Origin: Nitriliruptoraceae bacterium
Lineage (GTDB): Bacteria; Actinomycetota; Nitriliruptoria; Nitriliruptorales; Nitriliruptoraceae
Direction: 5' to 3'
Assembly: GCA_003558435.1 (NCBI GenBank)
Contig: PWLR01000175.1
Span: 1-35,165 of the forward strand
DNA length: 35,165 nt
Positions 15,416-23,678 of the stretch are shown here, in pieces. The position numbers and the translations under genes are program-made. The notes under the pieces were generated by a model that ran no database searches, was not told the DNA's origin, and saw nothing but the letters and a program-made list of their open reading frames with translations. Every line of letters begins with the position of its first letter. Position 1 is the first letter of the stretch.

Positions 15416-16405
15416 TCAGGACCAGGCGTCGGCCACGCCCCACAGGGTGGTCTCGGCCTGCTCCCGGCCGAGCGCGAGCGGTTGGACGACCGGGACCGTG
15501 ACCCCGGCGTCGACGTAGGCCGCGATCTTGGCCGCGACCTGTTCGGCGGTGCCGAGGCAGAACAGCTCGTCGACGATGCGGTCGCTGACGGCGGCCGCCA
15601 TCGCGGTGCGGTCCCCGGCCGCGTCGAGCACCGCCTGGGCCTCGGTCTCGTAGCCCATCCAGCGGTAGAACTTGTTGTAGACGGTGGTCGCGATGTAGGG
15701 CGCGAAGACGCTCTTGACGACCTGCCGGGTCCCGGCGACGTCGTCGGTGACCGCGCAGAACAGCCGCGCGACCACGCGGTAGTCGTCGGGGAGCGTGCCC
15801 CCGGCTCCCTCCGCGACCTGTTGCAGCACCTGGGGGACGTGGTGGGGGGCGAGCTGGTTCAGGCACACCCCGTCGACCTGCAGCTCCCCGACGGTGCGGC
15901 AACTCTTGGGGTTCAGGGCACCGAGCACGAGTGGGACCCGGCCGCCGGGTGGTACGGCGTGCGGCTTGTAGCCACCGATGGACACGATCTCGCCCTCGTG
16001 GGTCGACCGGGTGCCGCTCAGCACCGGGCGCAGGGCCTCCACCGTCTCGCGCACCGCGGTCAGCGGCTTGTCGAACCGCTGACCGGCCCACCCCTGGACG
16101 ATGACCTCCGACGACGAGCCGATGCCGAGGGTGAACCGTCCGCCGGTCAGCTCGGCCAGGCTCACCGCGGTCATGCCGAGCACCATCGCGCTCCGGGTCT
16201 GGGCCGGGACCACCGCGACCCCGAGGTCGAGGTCGGTGGCGATCGCCAGGGCGCCGAGCGTGGTGAAGGCGTCCGGACCCTGGACCTCGGAGTTCCACAC
16301 GGCTCCGAAGCCGCGTTGCTCGGCCTCGCGGGCCACGTCGATCGAGGTCCGGGCATCGACCCCCGTCAGGGGCAGACTCAGGGCGAGCGGGGGCAGAGCG
16401 GACAC
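15416..16405 (-). CDS. LLM-class (F420-dependent type) oxidoreductase
   Basis: 329-residue luciferase-like TIM barrel. Typical parts are EAEQRGFGAVWNSEVQGPDA, VVPAQTRSAMVLGMTAVSLA, LTGGRFTLGIGSSSEVIVQG and VPLVLGALNPKSC. This resembles actinobacterial F420-dependent oxidoreductases (methylene-H4MPT reductase-like) rather than FMN bacterial luciferase; the cofactor is inferred. The start is GTG at 16405 with GAGGGAG five nucleotides upstream. Convergent with the transglutaminase gene (21 bp apart). Substrate unknown. Confidence 0.88.
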   Translation of the reverse strand: MSALPPLALSLPLTGVDARTSIDVAREAEQRGFGAVWNSEVQGPDAFTTLGALAIATDLDLGVAVVPAQTRSAMVLGMTAVSLAELTGGRFTLGIGSSSEVIVQGWAGQRFDKPLTAVRETVEALRPVLSGTRSTHEGEIVSIGGYKPHAVPPGGRVPLVLGALNPKSCRTVGELQVDGVCLNQLAPHHVPQVLQQVAEGAGGTLPDDYRVVARLFCAVTDDVAGTRQVVKSVFAPYIATTVYNKFYRWMGYETEAQAVLDAAGDRTAMAAAVSDRIVDELFCLGTAEQVAAKIAAYVDAGVTVPVVQPLALGREQAETTLWGVADAWS

Positions 16406-16497
16406 GGCGACTCCCTCGGCGCTGGTGGAGGTCCTCTCCCGGGACCCGGCGTCCGTAGCCTAACCCCGCCCACTCGCCCGCTCGCTCGGCGGCCACC

Positions 16498-16537
16498 TTG
16501 CCGAGTCGGGTCCGTACCCGTACCCTTTGTTCAACAA
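16498..16537 (+). promoter_or_regulatory. suf operon promoter with SufR-type operator
   Basis: TTGCCG (16498-16503) and TACCCT (16521-16526) with a 17-nt spacer form a plausible -35/-10. Directly after it lies the inverted repeat TTGTTCAACAA (16527-16537, 5-bp arms), covering the expected transcription start about 40 nt before the sufR ATG. The AT-rich tract CAACAACAACGTTTCGAAAT continues to 16551. A repressor bound here would block initiation, consistent with Fe-S-dependent autorepression by SufR known in cyanobacteria and actinobacteria. Confidence 0.55.
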
Positions 16538-16576
16538 CAACGTTTCGAAATCATCCGGGACCCCCTGGGAGCGTGC

Positions 16577-17368
16577 ATGTCCACCCTTTCGACCGAGACG
16601 ACCGGCGCCGAAGGCGCCACCGAGGTGTCCACCGTCACCTCGCGGTCGCTGGTGTCGTTGCTGGGTGTCCAGCGGGCCTCGATCGTCGAGTACCTGCGGC
16701 GGGCGGGTGACGCCGGTGTCGCCGAGCTCGCAGCCCACCTCGAGGTCTCCGAGGTCGCCACCCGACGCCATCTCGCCGTGCTCGAGGGTGAATCGCTGGT
16801 GGTGGCGCGCACCGTGCCCCAGGGGCGCGGCCGCCCGCCGGCGCGCTACACCCTGACCGAGACCGCGAACCGGTTGTTCCCGCAAGGCTACGACCGGCTC
16901 GCCGCCGACATGATGGACTTCCTCAGCGACGAGTACGGCCGGGGGGGAGTACGTTCGTTCCTCCGGTGGCGGCTCGAACGCGAGGTGGACCACCTGCGCG
17001 AGGCGGTCACCGCCGAACAGCTGCACGATCGCCTGGAGCAGCTCGCCGGCGCGTTGTCGGACGCCGGGTTCGCCGCTTCGGTCAGCCCGGAGGGTGACGG
17101 CTTCACGCTGACCCAGGACCACTGCGCCATCTACGATGTCGCCAAGGATCACCCGGAGGTCTGCGCCTACGAGGCCGCGACCTTCTCGAAGGTGCTCGGG
17201 CGCGACGTCACGCTCTCGCGACGAGAGACCCTCGCCGGCGGCTCGTCCGCCTGCGTGTGTTCGGTCGCACCCCGCCCGCAGCATCCATCGGACCCGAAGC
17301 CCGACGGGTCCGTTCCCGAGACCCGAGCCACCGCGCACCAGACCTCGCCCCAAGGAGACCCTCAGTGA
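16577..17368 (+). CDS. sufR: SufR-type iron-sulfur-responsive transcriptional regulator
   Basis: 263 residues. An N-terminal winged helix ([20 protein letters not shown], then a wing around [12 protein letters not shown]) is followed by a C-terminal sensor domain. Cluster-ligand cysteines are Cys183 and Cys196 (CX12C), with Cys226 and Cys228 (CVC) near the end. Holo-SufR represses the suf operon; loss of the 4Fe-4S cluster derepresses it. The ATG at 16577 has GGGAG upstream. The stop overlaps the sufB GTG in a GTGA, so it heads the operon. The last 35 residues after CVC are a Pro-rich tail. Confidence 0.92.
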   Translation: MSTLSTETTGAEGATEVSTVTSRSLVSLLGVQRASIVEYLRRAGDAGVAELAAHLEVSEVATRRHLAVLEGESLVVARTVPQGRGRPPARYTLTETANRLFPQGYDRLAADMMDFLSDEYGRGGVRSFLRWRLEREVDHLREAVTAEQLHDRLEQLAGALSDAGFAASVSPEGDGFTLTQDHCAIYDVAKDHPEVCAYEAATFSKVLGRDVTLSRRETLAGGSSACVCSVAPRPQHPSDPKPDGSVPETRATAHQTSPQGDPQ

Positions 17369-18816
17369 GCCAGACCGAGATCGAACTTCCGGTCAGTGAC
17401 GCCCGCCAGAACCAGCAGGACGTCGCCCAGGACCTCGCCGAATACAAGTTCGGCTGGTCGGACACCGACGACGGCTACTCGTTCACCTCCGAGCGTGGCC
17501 TGACCAAGGACCTGGTCGCCGCGATCAGCGAGCGCAAGAACGAGCCAACGTGGATGCGTGACCTGCGCCTGCGCGCCTACGAGGCCTACCGCCGCCGCCC
17601 GATGCCCAACTGGGGCGCGGACCTCACCGGCATCGACTTCGAGAACATCTTCTACTACGTCGAGGCCTCGGAGAAGCAGGCCACGACCTGGGACGAGCTC
17701 CCGCCGGAGATCCTCGAGACCTACGAGAAGCTCGGGATCCCGCAGGCGGAGCGCGAGCGCCTCGTCGCCGGTGTGGCCGCGCAGTACGAGTCGACGGTGC
17801 TCTACCACAAGGTCCGTGAGGACCTCGAGGCCGAGGGCGTGCTCTTCCTCGACACCGACACCGCCCTGCAGGAGCACGAGGACCTGTTCCGCGAGCACTT
17901 CGCGACCATCATCCCGCCCAACGACAACAAGTTCGCGGCGCTCAACACTGCGGTGTGGTCGGGTGGCTCGTTCATCTGGATCCCCGAGGGTGTCAAGGTC
18001 GACATCCCGCTCCAGGCCTACTTCCGTATCAACAAGCAGAACATGGGCCAGTTCGAGCGCACGTTGATCATCGCCGAGCCGGGCTCCTACATCCACTACG
18101 TCGAGGGCTGCACCGCACCGATCTACAGCTCCGACTCGCTGCACTCGGCCGTGGTCGAGATCCTGGTCAAGCCGGGCGCCCGCGTGCGCTACACCACGAT
18201 CCAGAACTGGTCGAACAACGTCTACAACCTGGTGACCAAGCGCGCCGTGGCGGAGAAGGACGCCACCATGGAGTGGATCGACGGCAACATCGGGTCCAAG
18301 GTCACCATGAAGTACCCCGCCGTGTGGTTGACGGGTGAGGGCGCCAAGGGTGAGGTGCTGTCGGTGGCCTACGCCAACGACGGTCAGCACCAGGACGCCG
18401 GCGCCAAGATGGTCCACGCCGCGCCCTACACCACCTCCAACATCCTGTCGAAGTCGATCTCCAAGGGCACCGGCCGCACCAGCTACCGCGGCCTCGTGGC
18501 GATCAACGACGGAGCCCACCACGCCCGCTCGGCCGTCAAGTGCGATGCGCTGATGCTGGACGACACCTCGCGCACCGACACCTACCCGTACATGGAGATC
18601 GATCAGGAGGACGCCACGATCGAGCACGAGGCCACGGTCTCGAAGCTCTCCGACGACCAGCTGTTCTACATGCAGTCGCGGGGGATCGACGAGGACGAGG
18701 CCACGGCGATGATCGTTCGTGGGTTCATCGAGCCCATCGCGCGCGAGTTGCCGATGGAGTACTCGGTCGAGCTCAACCGCCTCATCGCACTGGAGATGGA
18801 GGGTGCGATCGGCTGA
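17365..18816 (+). CDS. sufB: Fe-S cluster assembly scaffold SufB
   Basis: 483 residues, the standard SufB length. SufB is the scaffold subunit of the cytosolic SufBC2D complex on which clusters form. Diagnostic stretches are [40 protein letters not shown], the beta-helix core and [20 protein letters not shown] at the C-terminus. The start is GTG at 17365 with AAGGAG upstream inside the sufR end. An earlier in-frame start in sufR is not needed. Confidence 0.97.
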   Translation: MSQTEIELPVSDARQNQQDVAQDLAEYKFGWSDTDDGYSFTSERGLTKDLVAAISERKNEPTWMRDLRLRAYEAYRRRPMPNWGADLTGIDFENIFYYVEASEKQATTWDELPPEILETYEKLGIPQAERERLVAGVAAQYESTVLYHKVREDLEAEGVLFLDTDTALQEHEDLFREHFATIIPPNDNKFAALNTAVWSGGSFIWIPEGVKVDIPLQAYFRINKQNMGQFERTLIIAEPGSYIHYVEGCTAPIYSSDSLHSAVVEILVKPGARVRYTTIQNWSNNVYNLVTKRAVAEKDATMEWIDGNIGSKVTMKYPAVWLTGEGAKGEVLSVAYANDGQHQDAGAKMVHAAPYTTSNILSKSISKGTGRTSYRGLVAINDGAHHARSAVKCDALMLDDTSRTDTYPYMEIDQEDATIEHEATVSKLSDDQLFYMQSRGIDEDEATAMIVRGFIEPIARELPMEYSVELNRLIALEMEGAIG

Positions 18817-18845
18817 CGCCGACAACCACTCCTTATCGTTCCAAA

Positions 18846-18873
18846 GGTGTCCGCGCGGCGACGCGCGGACACC
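18846..18873 (+). ncRNA. Intercistronic hairpin with GNRA-type loop between sufB and sufD
   Basis: A perfect 12-bp inverted repeat (GGTGTCCGCGCG / CGCGCGGACACC) is capped by GCGA, a GNRA tetraloop. It can be extended by TCGTT (18836-18840) pairing with AACGA (18876-18880). It lies in the 80-nt gap. No U-run follows, and sufD continues, so a stabiliser, processing site or attenuator is more likely than a full terminator. I class it as an RNA element of the transcript, not a separate gene. Confidence 0.6.
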
Positions 18874-18896
18874 GCAACGACCATGAAGAGTCCATT

Positions 18897-20270
18897 GTGA
18901 ATCTCGATGCCCTCACCGAGGACGCCGTCACCGGCCGCAGCGATGCCGCCGGGGAACCGTCCTGGCTACGTGACCGCCGTCTGGCGGCCTTCAAGCGCTA
19001 CCTCGACCAGGCCTGGCCCGACAGCCGCGCGGACGAGTTCTGGCGTTCCACGCCGTTCGACCGACGTTTCGACGTCGTCCGCGACGTGGTCGCCGAGCTG
19101 CCCGAGGTCGGCGTCGAGGTGCCGGGGACCGTCACCGCCTCGCTCGACGCGTCCACCTCGCTCGTGCGGATCGTCGACGGGGTCGTGCTCGACGCGGTCG
19201 TGCCGGCGGCGCTCGTCGAGCAGGGCGTCATCGTCACCGATCTGGCGACGGCGGTCGTCGAGCACCCGGAGCTGATCGAGTCCGTGCTCGGCTCGCTGAC
19301 GACCTCCGACCCGGAGGGCACGGGCGGCGACGAGGACCGGACCATCACGGCCAACGACGCCGCGTGGACCGGCGGCGCGTTCGTCTACGTCCCGCCGGAG
19401 GTCGAGGTGGAGGCGCCGATCGGCATCCACGTCCACGTGACGCGACCCGGCGCGCACCTGCCGCGGGTGCTCGCGGTCATCGGACACCACGCCAAGGCGA
19501 GCATCTACCTCGAGCACACCTCGGTCGAGGGCGTCGACGCGCTGGTCGACGAGGTCGTCGAGGTCGTGGCCCACGACGCCGCGACCGTGCACCTGGCCTC
19601 GTTGCAGAGCTGGTCGGACCAGATCCAGCACCTGGGCCTGCACAAGATCCAGGCCCACCGCGACACCACGATCCGCACCCTGGCGGTCACCACCGGCGGC
19701 GCCACCGTGCGCCTGCGCCCGGAGACCGACCTGGTGGGTCCGGGCGCGGACGTGCGCCCGCTCGGGATCTACTTCGCCGACGACGGCCAGTGGTTCGACC
19801 TGCAGCCCTACGTGCGCCACATCGCACCGCACGCGAGTTCGGACGTGCTGTTCAAGGGCGCCCTGCAGGGTCGTAGCCGGACGGTGTTCCGTGGGAACAT
19901 CTTCGTGCACAAGGACGCCGTCGGGACCTCCACCGACGAGAACAACCGCAGCCTGATCCTCACCAAGGGCGCCCGCGCCGACGCCACACCCTTCCTCGAG
20001 ATCGAGTGCTCGGACATCACCGCCGGTCACGGTTCGGCGACGGGACAGATCGATGCCCGTCACCTGTTCTACCTCGAGTCCCGCGGCATCCGACGCGAGG
20101 ACGCCCTGCGTCTGATCGTCTTCGGGTTCTTCCGCGAGGTCCTGCGCGAACTCGACCTGCCGGGGATCGAGGAGGCATCGCTCGCCGCGATCGAGGCCCG
20201 CGTCGAGCAGGCGGACCTCTCGGCCGTCCAGGTCAACGACGCCGCGTTGCGTGACGAGGTGAACGCATGA
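18897..20270 (+). CDS. sufD: Fe-S cluster assembly protein SufD
   Basis: 457 residues. SufD pairs with SufB and SufC in the assembly complex and is needed for iron entry. The N-terminal PSWLRDRRLAAFKRYLDQAW and the C-terminal QIDARHLFYLESRGIRREDA match the family; the middle is the beta-helix with FVYVPPEVEVEAPIGIHVHV. I place the start at GTG 18897 (GAAGAG six nucleotides before). A five-codon ATG mini-ORF (18882-18899) ends in a TGA overlapping this GTG. Ends in an ATGA overlap with the Rieske gene. Confidence 0.95.
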   Translation: MNLDALTEDAVTGRSDAAGEPSWLRDRRLAAFKRYLDQAWPDSRADEFWRSTPFDRRFDVVRDVVAELPEVGVEVPGTVTASLDASTSLVRIVDGVVLDAVVPAALVEQGVIVTDLATAVVEHPELIESVLGSLTTSDPEGTGGDEDRTITANDAAWTGGAFVYVPPEVEVEAPIGIHVHVTRPGAHLPRVLAVIGHHAKASIYLEHTSVEGVDALVDEVVEVVAHDAATVHLASLQSWSDQIQHLGLHKIQAHRDTTIRTLAVTTGGATVRLRPETDLVGPGADVRPLGIYFADDGQWFDLQPYVRHIAPHASSDVLFKGALQGRSRTVFRGNIFVHKDAVGTSTDENNRSLILTKGARADATPFLEIECSDITAGHGSATGQIDARHLFYLESRGIRREDALRLIVFGFFREVLRELDLPGIEEASLAAIEARVEQADLSAVQVNDAALRDEVNA

Positions 20271-20608
20271 CCACCCGGACCGTCGCGAAGCTCTCGGAAC
20301 TCGCCGAGGCGACCCCGACCCGGGTCGACGTCGATGGTGTCCCGGTCTGTCTGGTGCGCATGGGCGAGACCGTCAAGGCCGTACACGACACCTGCTCGCA
20401 CCAGCAGTGGTCGCTCGCCGACGGCATGGTCTGGGACAACGGCGTGGAGTGCTCGCTGCACGGTTCCACCTTCGACCTCGACACCGGCAAGCCGTCCTCG
20501 CTGCCCGCGATGAAGCCCGTGCCGACCTTCGCCGTCGAACTCGACGGTGACGACGTGCGCCTGGACGTCGCCGCGCCGACCAACGACGCCCCCTTCCCCG
20601 ATCACTGA
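20267..20608 (+). CDS. Rieske-type [2Fe-2S] ferredoxin
   Basis: 113 residues. Both Rieske ligand motifs are present: CSHQQ (CxH) and CSLHGSTFDLDTGKP (CxxH), as in ferredoxin subunits of non-heme iron dioxygenases (HcaC/BphF type). No dioxygenase is nearby. The position inside suf, between sufD and sufC and overlapping sufD by 4 bp, suggests an electron donor or a cluster carrier for SUF assembly. This placement is known in other actinobacteria; the exact role is not settled. Confidence 0.92.
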   Translation: MTTRTVAKLSELAEATPTRVDVDGVPVCLVRMGETVKAVHDTCSHQQWSLADGMVWDNGVECSLHGSTFDLDTGKPSSLPAMKPVPTFAVELDGDDVRLDVAAPTNDAPFPDH

Positions 20609-20642
20609 CGAGCCCGACCACAACTGAGAATGAGAGTTCGAC

Positions 20643-21392
20643 ATGGCTGACCTCGAGATCCGCGACCTCACGGTCGAGGCCGACGGCACGGAGATCCTCC
20701 GTGGCGTCACCCTCGACCTCGACAAGGGCAAGACCATCGCCCTGATGGGCCCCAACGGCTCCGGCAAGTCGACGCTCGCCTACGCGATCGCCGGCCACCC
20801 CGCCTACGACGTCACCGGTGGCACCATCACCTGGCAGGGCAAGGAACTCAACGACCTCACGCCCGACGAGCGGGCCCGCCTGGGGGTGTTCCTCGCCATG
20901 CAGTACCCGGTCGAGGTCCCGGGTGTCTCGCTCACCAACTTCCTGCGCACCGCGCTGAACGCGGTGTCGGAGAACGACGTGCCGATCCGCGAGTTCATGA
21001 CCCGCCTGCGCGGGGAGATGAAGGAACTCGGGGTCAACGAGTCGTTCCTCCAGCGCTCGGTCAACGAGGGCTTCTCCGGTGGGGAGAAGAAGCGCTTCGA
21101 GATCCTGCAGGCGGCGCTGCTGCGTCCGCAGCTGGCGGTGCTCGACGAGACCGACTCCGGGTTGGACGTCGATGCGCTCAAGACGGTGGCCGAAGGCGTC
21201 AACCGTCTCGAGGGTCCCGACCTGGGCGTGCTGATCATCACCCACTACACCCGCATCCTGCGCTACATCAAGCCGGATGAGGTCCACGTGATGTTCGAGG
21301 GCCGCATCGTCGCCTCCGGCGGACCGGAGCTCGCCGACGAGCTCGAGGACAAGGGCTACGAGAACATCGCCGGCCTCAAGGCGACGGTCTAG
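20643..21392 (+). CDS. sufC: Fe-S cluster assembly ATPase SufC
   Basis: 249-residue ABC-type ATPase of the SufBCD complex. Walker A GPNGSGKST, signature FSGGEKKRFEILQ, Walker B LAVLDETDSGLD and the switch His in IITHYTRIL are all intact. The FSGGEKKR signature and ETDSGLD distinguish SufC from transporter ATPases. The ATG follows the Rieske stop by 34 nt, with GAGAG upstream. Confidence 0.97.
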   Translation: MADLEIRDLTVEADGTEILRGVTLDLDKGKTIALMGPNGSGKSTLAYAIAGHPAYDVTGGTITWQGKELNDLTPDERARLGVFLAMQYPVEVPGVSLTNFLRTALNAVSENDVPIREFMTRLRGEMKELGVNESFLQRSVNEGFSGGEKKRFEILQAALLRPQLAVLDETDSGLDVDALKTVAEGVNRLEGPDLGVLIITHYTRILRYIKPDEVHVMFEGRIVASGGPELADELEDKGYENIAGLKATV

Positions 21393-21399
21393 GCAGCAT

Positions 21400-21444
21400 C
21401 CGGCCCGCACGGTTGTCCCGTCCGCAGTGGCCGGTGCGGGCCGG
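21400..21444 (+). terminator. Hairpin between sufC and sufS
   Basis: An 11-bp perfect inverted repeat (CCGGCCCGCAC at 21400-21410, GTGCGGGCCGG at 21434-21444) with a 23-nt loop starts 7 nt after the sufC stop and ends 39 nt before sufS. No T-tract. It may be a partial terminator reducing expression of sufS-U-T relative to sufB-D-C, or an RNA stability element. Confidence 0.45.
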
Positions 21445-21483
21445 GCGGGGCACGATGACACCACCCGACAGGTAGAGGTTCCG

Positions 21484-22719
21484 ATGACCATCGACGTCCC
21501 GACGCTGCGCAAGGAGTTCCCGACGTTGTCTCGGGAGCTCGACGGGCAGCGTCTGGTGTACCTCGACTCCGCCGCGTCGTCGCAGACGCCGACGGCGGTG
21601 CTCGATGCGATGGATCACTTCTATCGCTGGTCGCGGTCGAACGTGCACCGCGGGGTCTACCCGCTGGCCGAGGAGGCCACCGACCTCTACGAGGGTGGCC
21701 GCACCAAGCTCGCGAGCTTCCTCGATGCCGACCCGCGCGGGGTCGTGTTCACCAAGAACGCGACCGAGGCCTGCAACCTCGTGGCCTACTCGTGGGTGCG
21801 GCGCAACCTGCGCGAGGGCGACGCGATGCTCTCCACGGTGATGGAGCACCACGCCAACCACGTGCCGTTCACCTACGCCGCGCGCGATCTCGGCTTCGAG
21901 GTGCGCCACATCACCCTGACCGACGACGGCCAACTCGACCTCGACGTCGCCCGGCGGTTGCTCGCCGACGGCAAGGTGAGGTTCCTCGCGGTCGGTCACG
22001 TCTCCAACGTGCTCGGCACCATCAACCCGGTCGCCGAACTGGCACGGATGGTGCGCGAGGCCAACCCGGACGCGCTCGTGCACGTCGACGGCACCCAGGC
22101 CGCACCGCACCTGCCGGTCAGCTTCCGCGACCTCGGCGTCGACTTCTACGCGGTGACCGGGCACAAGATGCTCGGGCCCACCGGTATCGGCGCCCTGGTG
22201 GCCCGCCCGGAACTGCTCGACGCGATGGATCCGTTCCTCTCCGGGGGCGACATGATCCGTGACGTCACCCTCGAGGGCTCGACCTGGAACGACATCCCGC
22301 ACAAGTTCGAGGCGGGCACCCCCATGATCGCCGAGGCTGCGGGCCTCGGTGCGGCGGTCGACTGGCTGACCGACCTCGGCATGACCCGGGTGCGTGAGCA
22401 CGAGGTCGCGCTGACCGCGGCCATGATCGAGGCGCTGACCTCGATCGAGGGTGTCACCATCCACGGGCCGACCGACATGGCGGTGCGCGGCGGCGCCATC
22501 TCGTTCGCCGTCGAGGGGGTCCACCCCCACGACGTCGGCGCCATGCTGGGCTCCAAGGGCGTGTGCGTCCGGGTCGGTCACCACTGCACCAAGCCGCTGA
22601 TGCGTTGTCTGAAGCTCAACGCCACGGCGCGTGCCAGCTCGTACATCTACAACGACGTGGACGACCTGGAGCCGTTGGTCGACGGCATCGAGGCCGCACG
22701 TTCGTTCTTCGCCCGCTGA
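21484..22719 (+). CDS. sufS: Cysteine desulfurase SufS
   Basis: 411-residue PLP enzyme (group II cysteine desulfurase) that takes sulfur from L-cysteine for Fe-S assembly. The PLP lysine is Lys228 in AVTGHKMLGPTG. His in TVMEHHANHVPF stacks on the PLP ring, and the persulfide Cys368 lies in GHHCTKPLM. The start is ATG 21484 with GGTAGAGG upstream. Followed by sufU, its sulfur acceptor, 11 nt later. Confidence 0.96.
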   Translation: MTIDVPTLRKEFPTLSRELDGQRLVYLDSAASSQTPTAVLDAMDHFYRWSRSNVHRGVYPLAEEATDLYEGGRTKLASFLDADPRGVVFTKNATEACNLVAYSWVRRNLREGDAMLSTVMEHHANHVPFTYAARDLGFEVRHITLTDDGQLDLDVARRLLADGKVRFLAVGHVSNVLGTINPVAELARMVREANPDALVHVDGTQAAPHLPVSFRDLGVDFYAVTGHKMLGPTGIGALVARPELLDAMDPFLSGGDMIRDVTLEGSTWNDIPHKFEAGTPMIAEAAGLGAAVDWLTDLGMTRVREHEVALTAAMIEALTSIEGVTIHGPTDMAVRGGAISFAVEGVHPHDVGAMLGSKGVCVRVGHHCTKPLMRCLKLNATARASSYIYNDVDDLEPLVDGIEAARSFFAR

Positions 22720-22730
22720 GGAGCCTCGTC

Positions 22731-23192
22731 ATGATGGAGGACCTGTACCAGGAGATCATCCTGGACCACTACCGCAAACCGCACAACCGCGCCCCGTCGC
22801 TGGTCGACGAGGACGTGCACGTGCACCACTCGAACCCGCTGTGCGGTGACGAGATGGACCTGCGGTTGCGCGTCGTCGACGATCGTGTCGACGGGCTGGT
22901 GTTCGACGGGGAGGGCTGCTCGATCAGCCAGGCCGCCGCGTCGGCCATGACCGACGCCGTCATCGGCCGCGAGGTCAAGGACGCGCTCGACCTCGTCGAG
23001 GACTTCCGTCGCATGATGCACGGCGACGACCCGGCACGCCCCGACGATCTGCTCGACGGGGTCGCCTTCCAGGGCGTCGCCAAGTTCCCCGTCCGCGTGA
23101 AGTGCGCGCTGCTCGGGTGGATGGCGGTACGCGACGCGATCCAGACCTACGAGCGCGGCGCATCCGCCCACACCGTGAACCACGAGGAGTGA
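22731..23192 (+). CDS. sufU: SufU zinc-dependent sulfurtransferase
   Basis: 153 residues. IscU-like fold with three conserved cysteines: Cys38 (NPLCGDEM), Cys63 (GEGCSISQAA) and Cys125 (VKCALLGW), plus Asp40 as zinc ligand. The insertion between the second and third cysteines (about 60 residues) marks SufU rather than IscU. It takes persulfide from SufS. GAGGAG lies seven nucleotides before the ATG at 22731; a second ATG follows immediately. Confidence 0.95.
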   Translation: MMEDLYQEIILDHYRKPHNRAPSLVDEDVHVHHSNPLCGDEMDLRLRVVDDRVDGLVFDGEGCSISQAAASAMTDAVIGREVKDALDLVEDFRRMMHGDDPARPDDLLDGVAFQGVAKFPVRVKCALLGWMAVRDAIQTYERGASAHTVNHEE

Positions 23193-23194
23193 CC

Positions 23195-23662
23195 ATGAGC
23201 GAGCCCACGAACGTCCCCAGTTCGACCCTCGTCGACGATGAGGCCGTCCCCGAGTACGACACCGCGGACGGTAACGCTCCCGCCGGATCGGCGGAGCCGC
23301 CGCGTCAGCGCCACCCGTTCGAGGACCTTCCCCTCGAAGAGGACGGCATGCCCTCCGGGCAGGATCTGATGAACGGCCTGCGCGCCGTGGTCGATCCGGA
23401 GATCGGCTACAACATCGTCGACCTCGGCCTCGTCTACGAGGTGACCAAGCCCGAGCGCGGGTACGCGCACGTGCTCATGACCCTGACCTCCATGGGCTGT
23501 CCGCTGACCGAGGTGATCCACCAGCAGTGCTCGGTGATCCTCGGGGCGATGCCGGGGGTCGACCGGGTCGAGGTCGAGTTCACCTTCACCCCGCCGTGGT
23601 CGACCGACATGATCGCCGACTACGTCCGCGAGGAACTGCGTGCGATGGGCATGAACGTCTGA
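23195..23662 (+). CDS. sufT: SufT / MIP18-family (DUF59) Fe-S maturation protein
   Basis: 155 residues. About 50 N-terminal residues are acidic and disordered. The DUF59 domain follows: LRAVVDPEIGYNIVDLGLVY, LTSMGCPLTEVI with the reactive Cys, and VEVEFTFTPPWSTDMI. This family aids Fe-S protein maturation. ATG 23195 lies 2 nt after the sufU stop. Last gene of the operon; it converges on the minus-strand flavoprotein gene with only 16 bp between. Confidence 0.93.
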   Translation: MSEPTNVPSSTLVDDEAVPEYDTADGNAPAGSAEPPRQRHPFEDLPLEEDGMPSGQDLMNGLRAVVDPEIGYNIVDLGLVYEVTKPERGYAHVLMTLTSMGCPLTEVIHQQCSVILGAMPGVDRVEVEFTFTPPWSTDMIADYVREELRAMGMNV

Positions 23663-23678
23663 GGGGTCACGGCGGCGT

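Noticed and set aside
15395-15425. CCTCG / CGAGG repeat between transglutaminase and LLM gene stops
   Set aside because: Only 5 bp of stem with a 9-nt loop; too weak to call a terminator.
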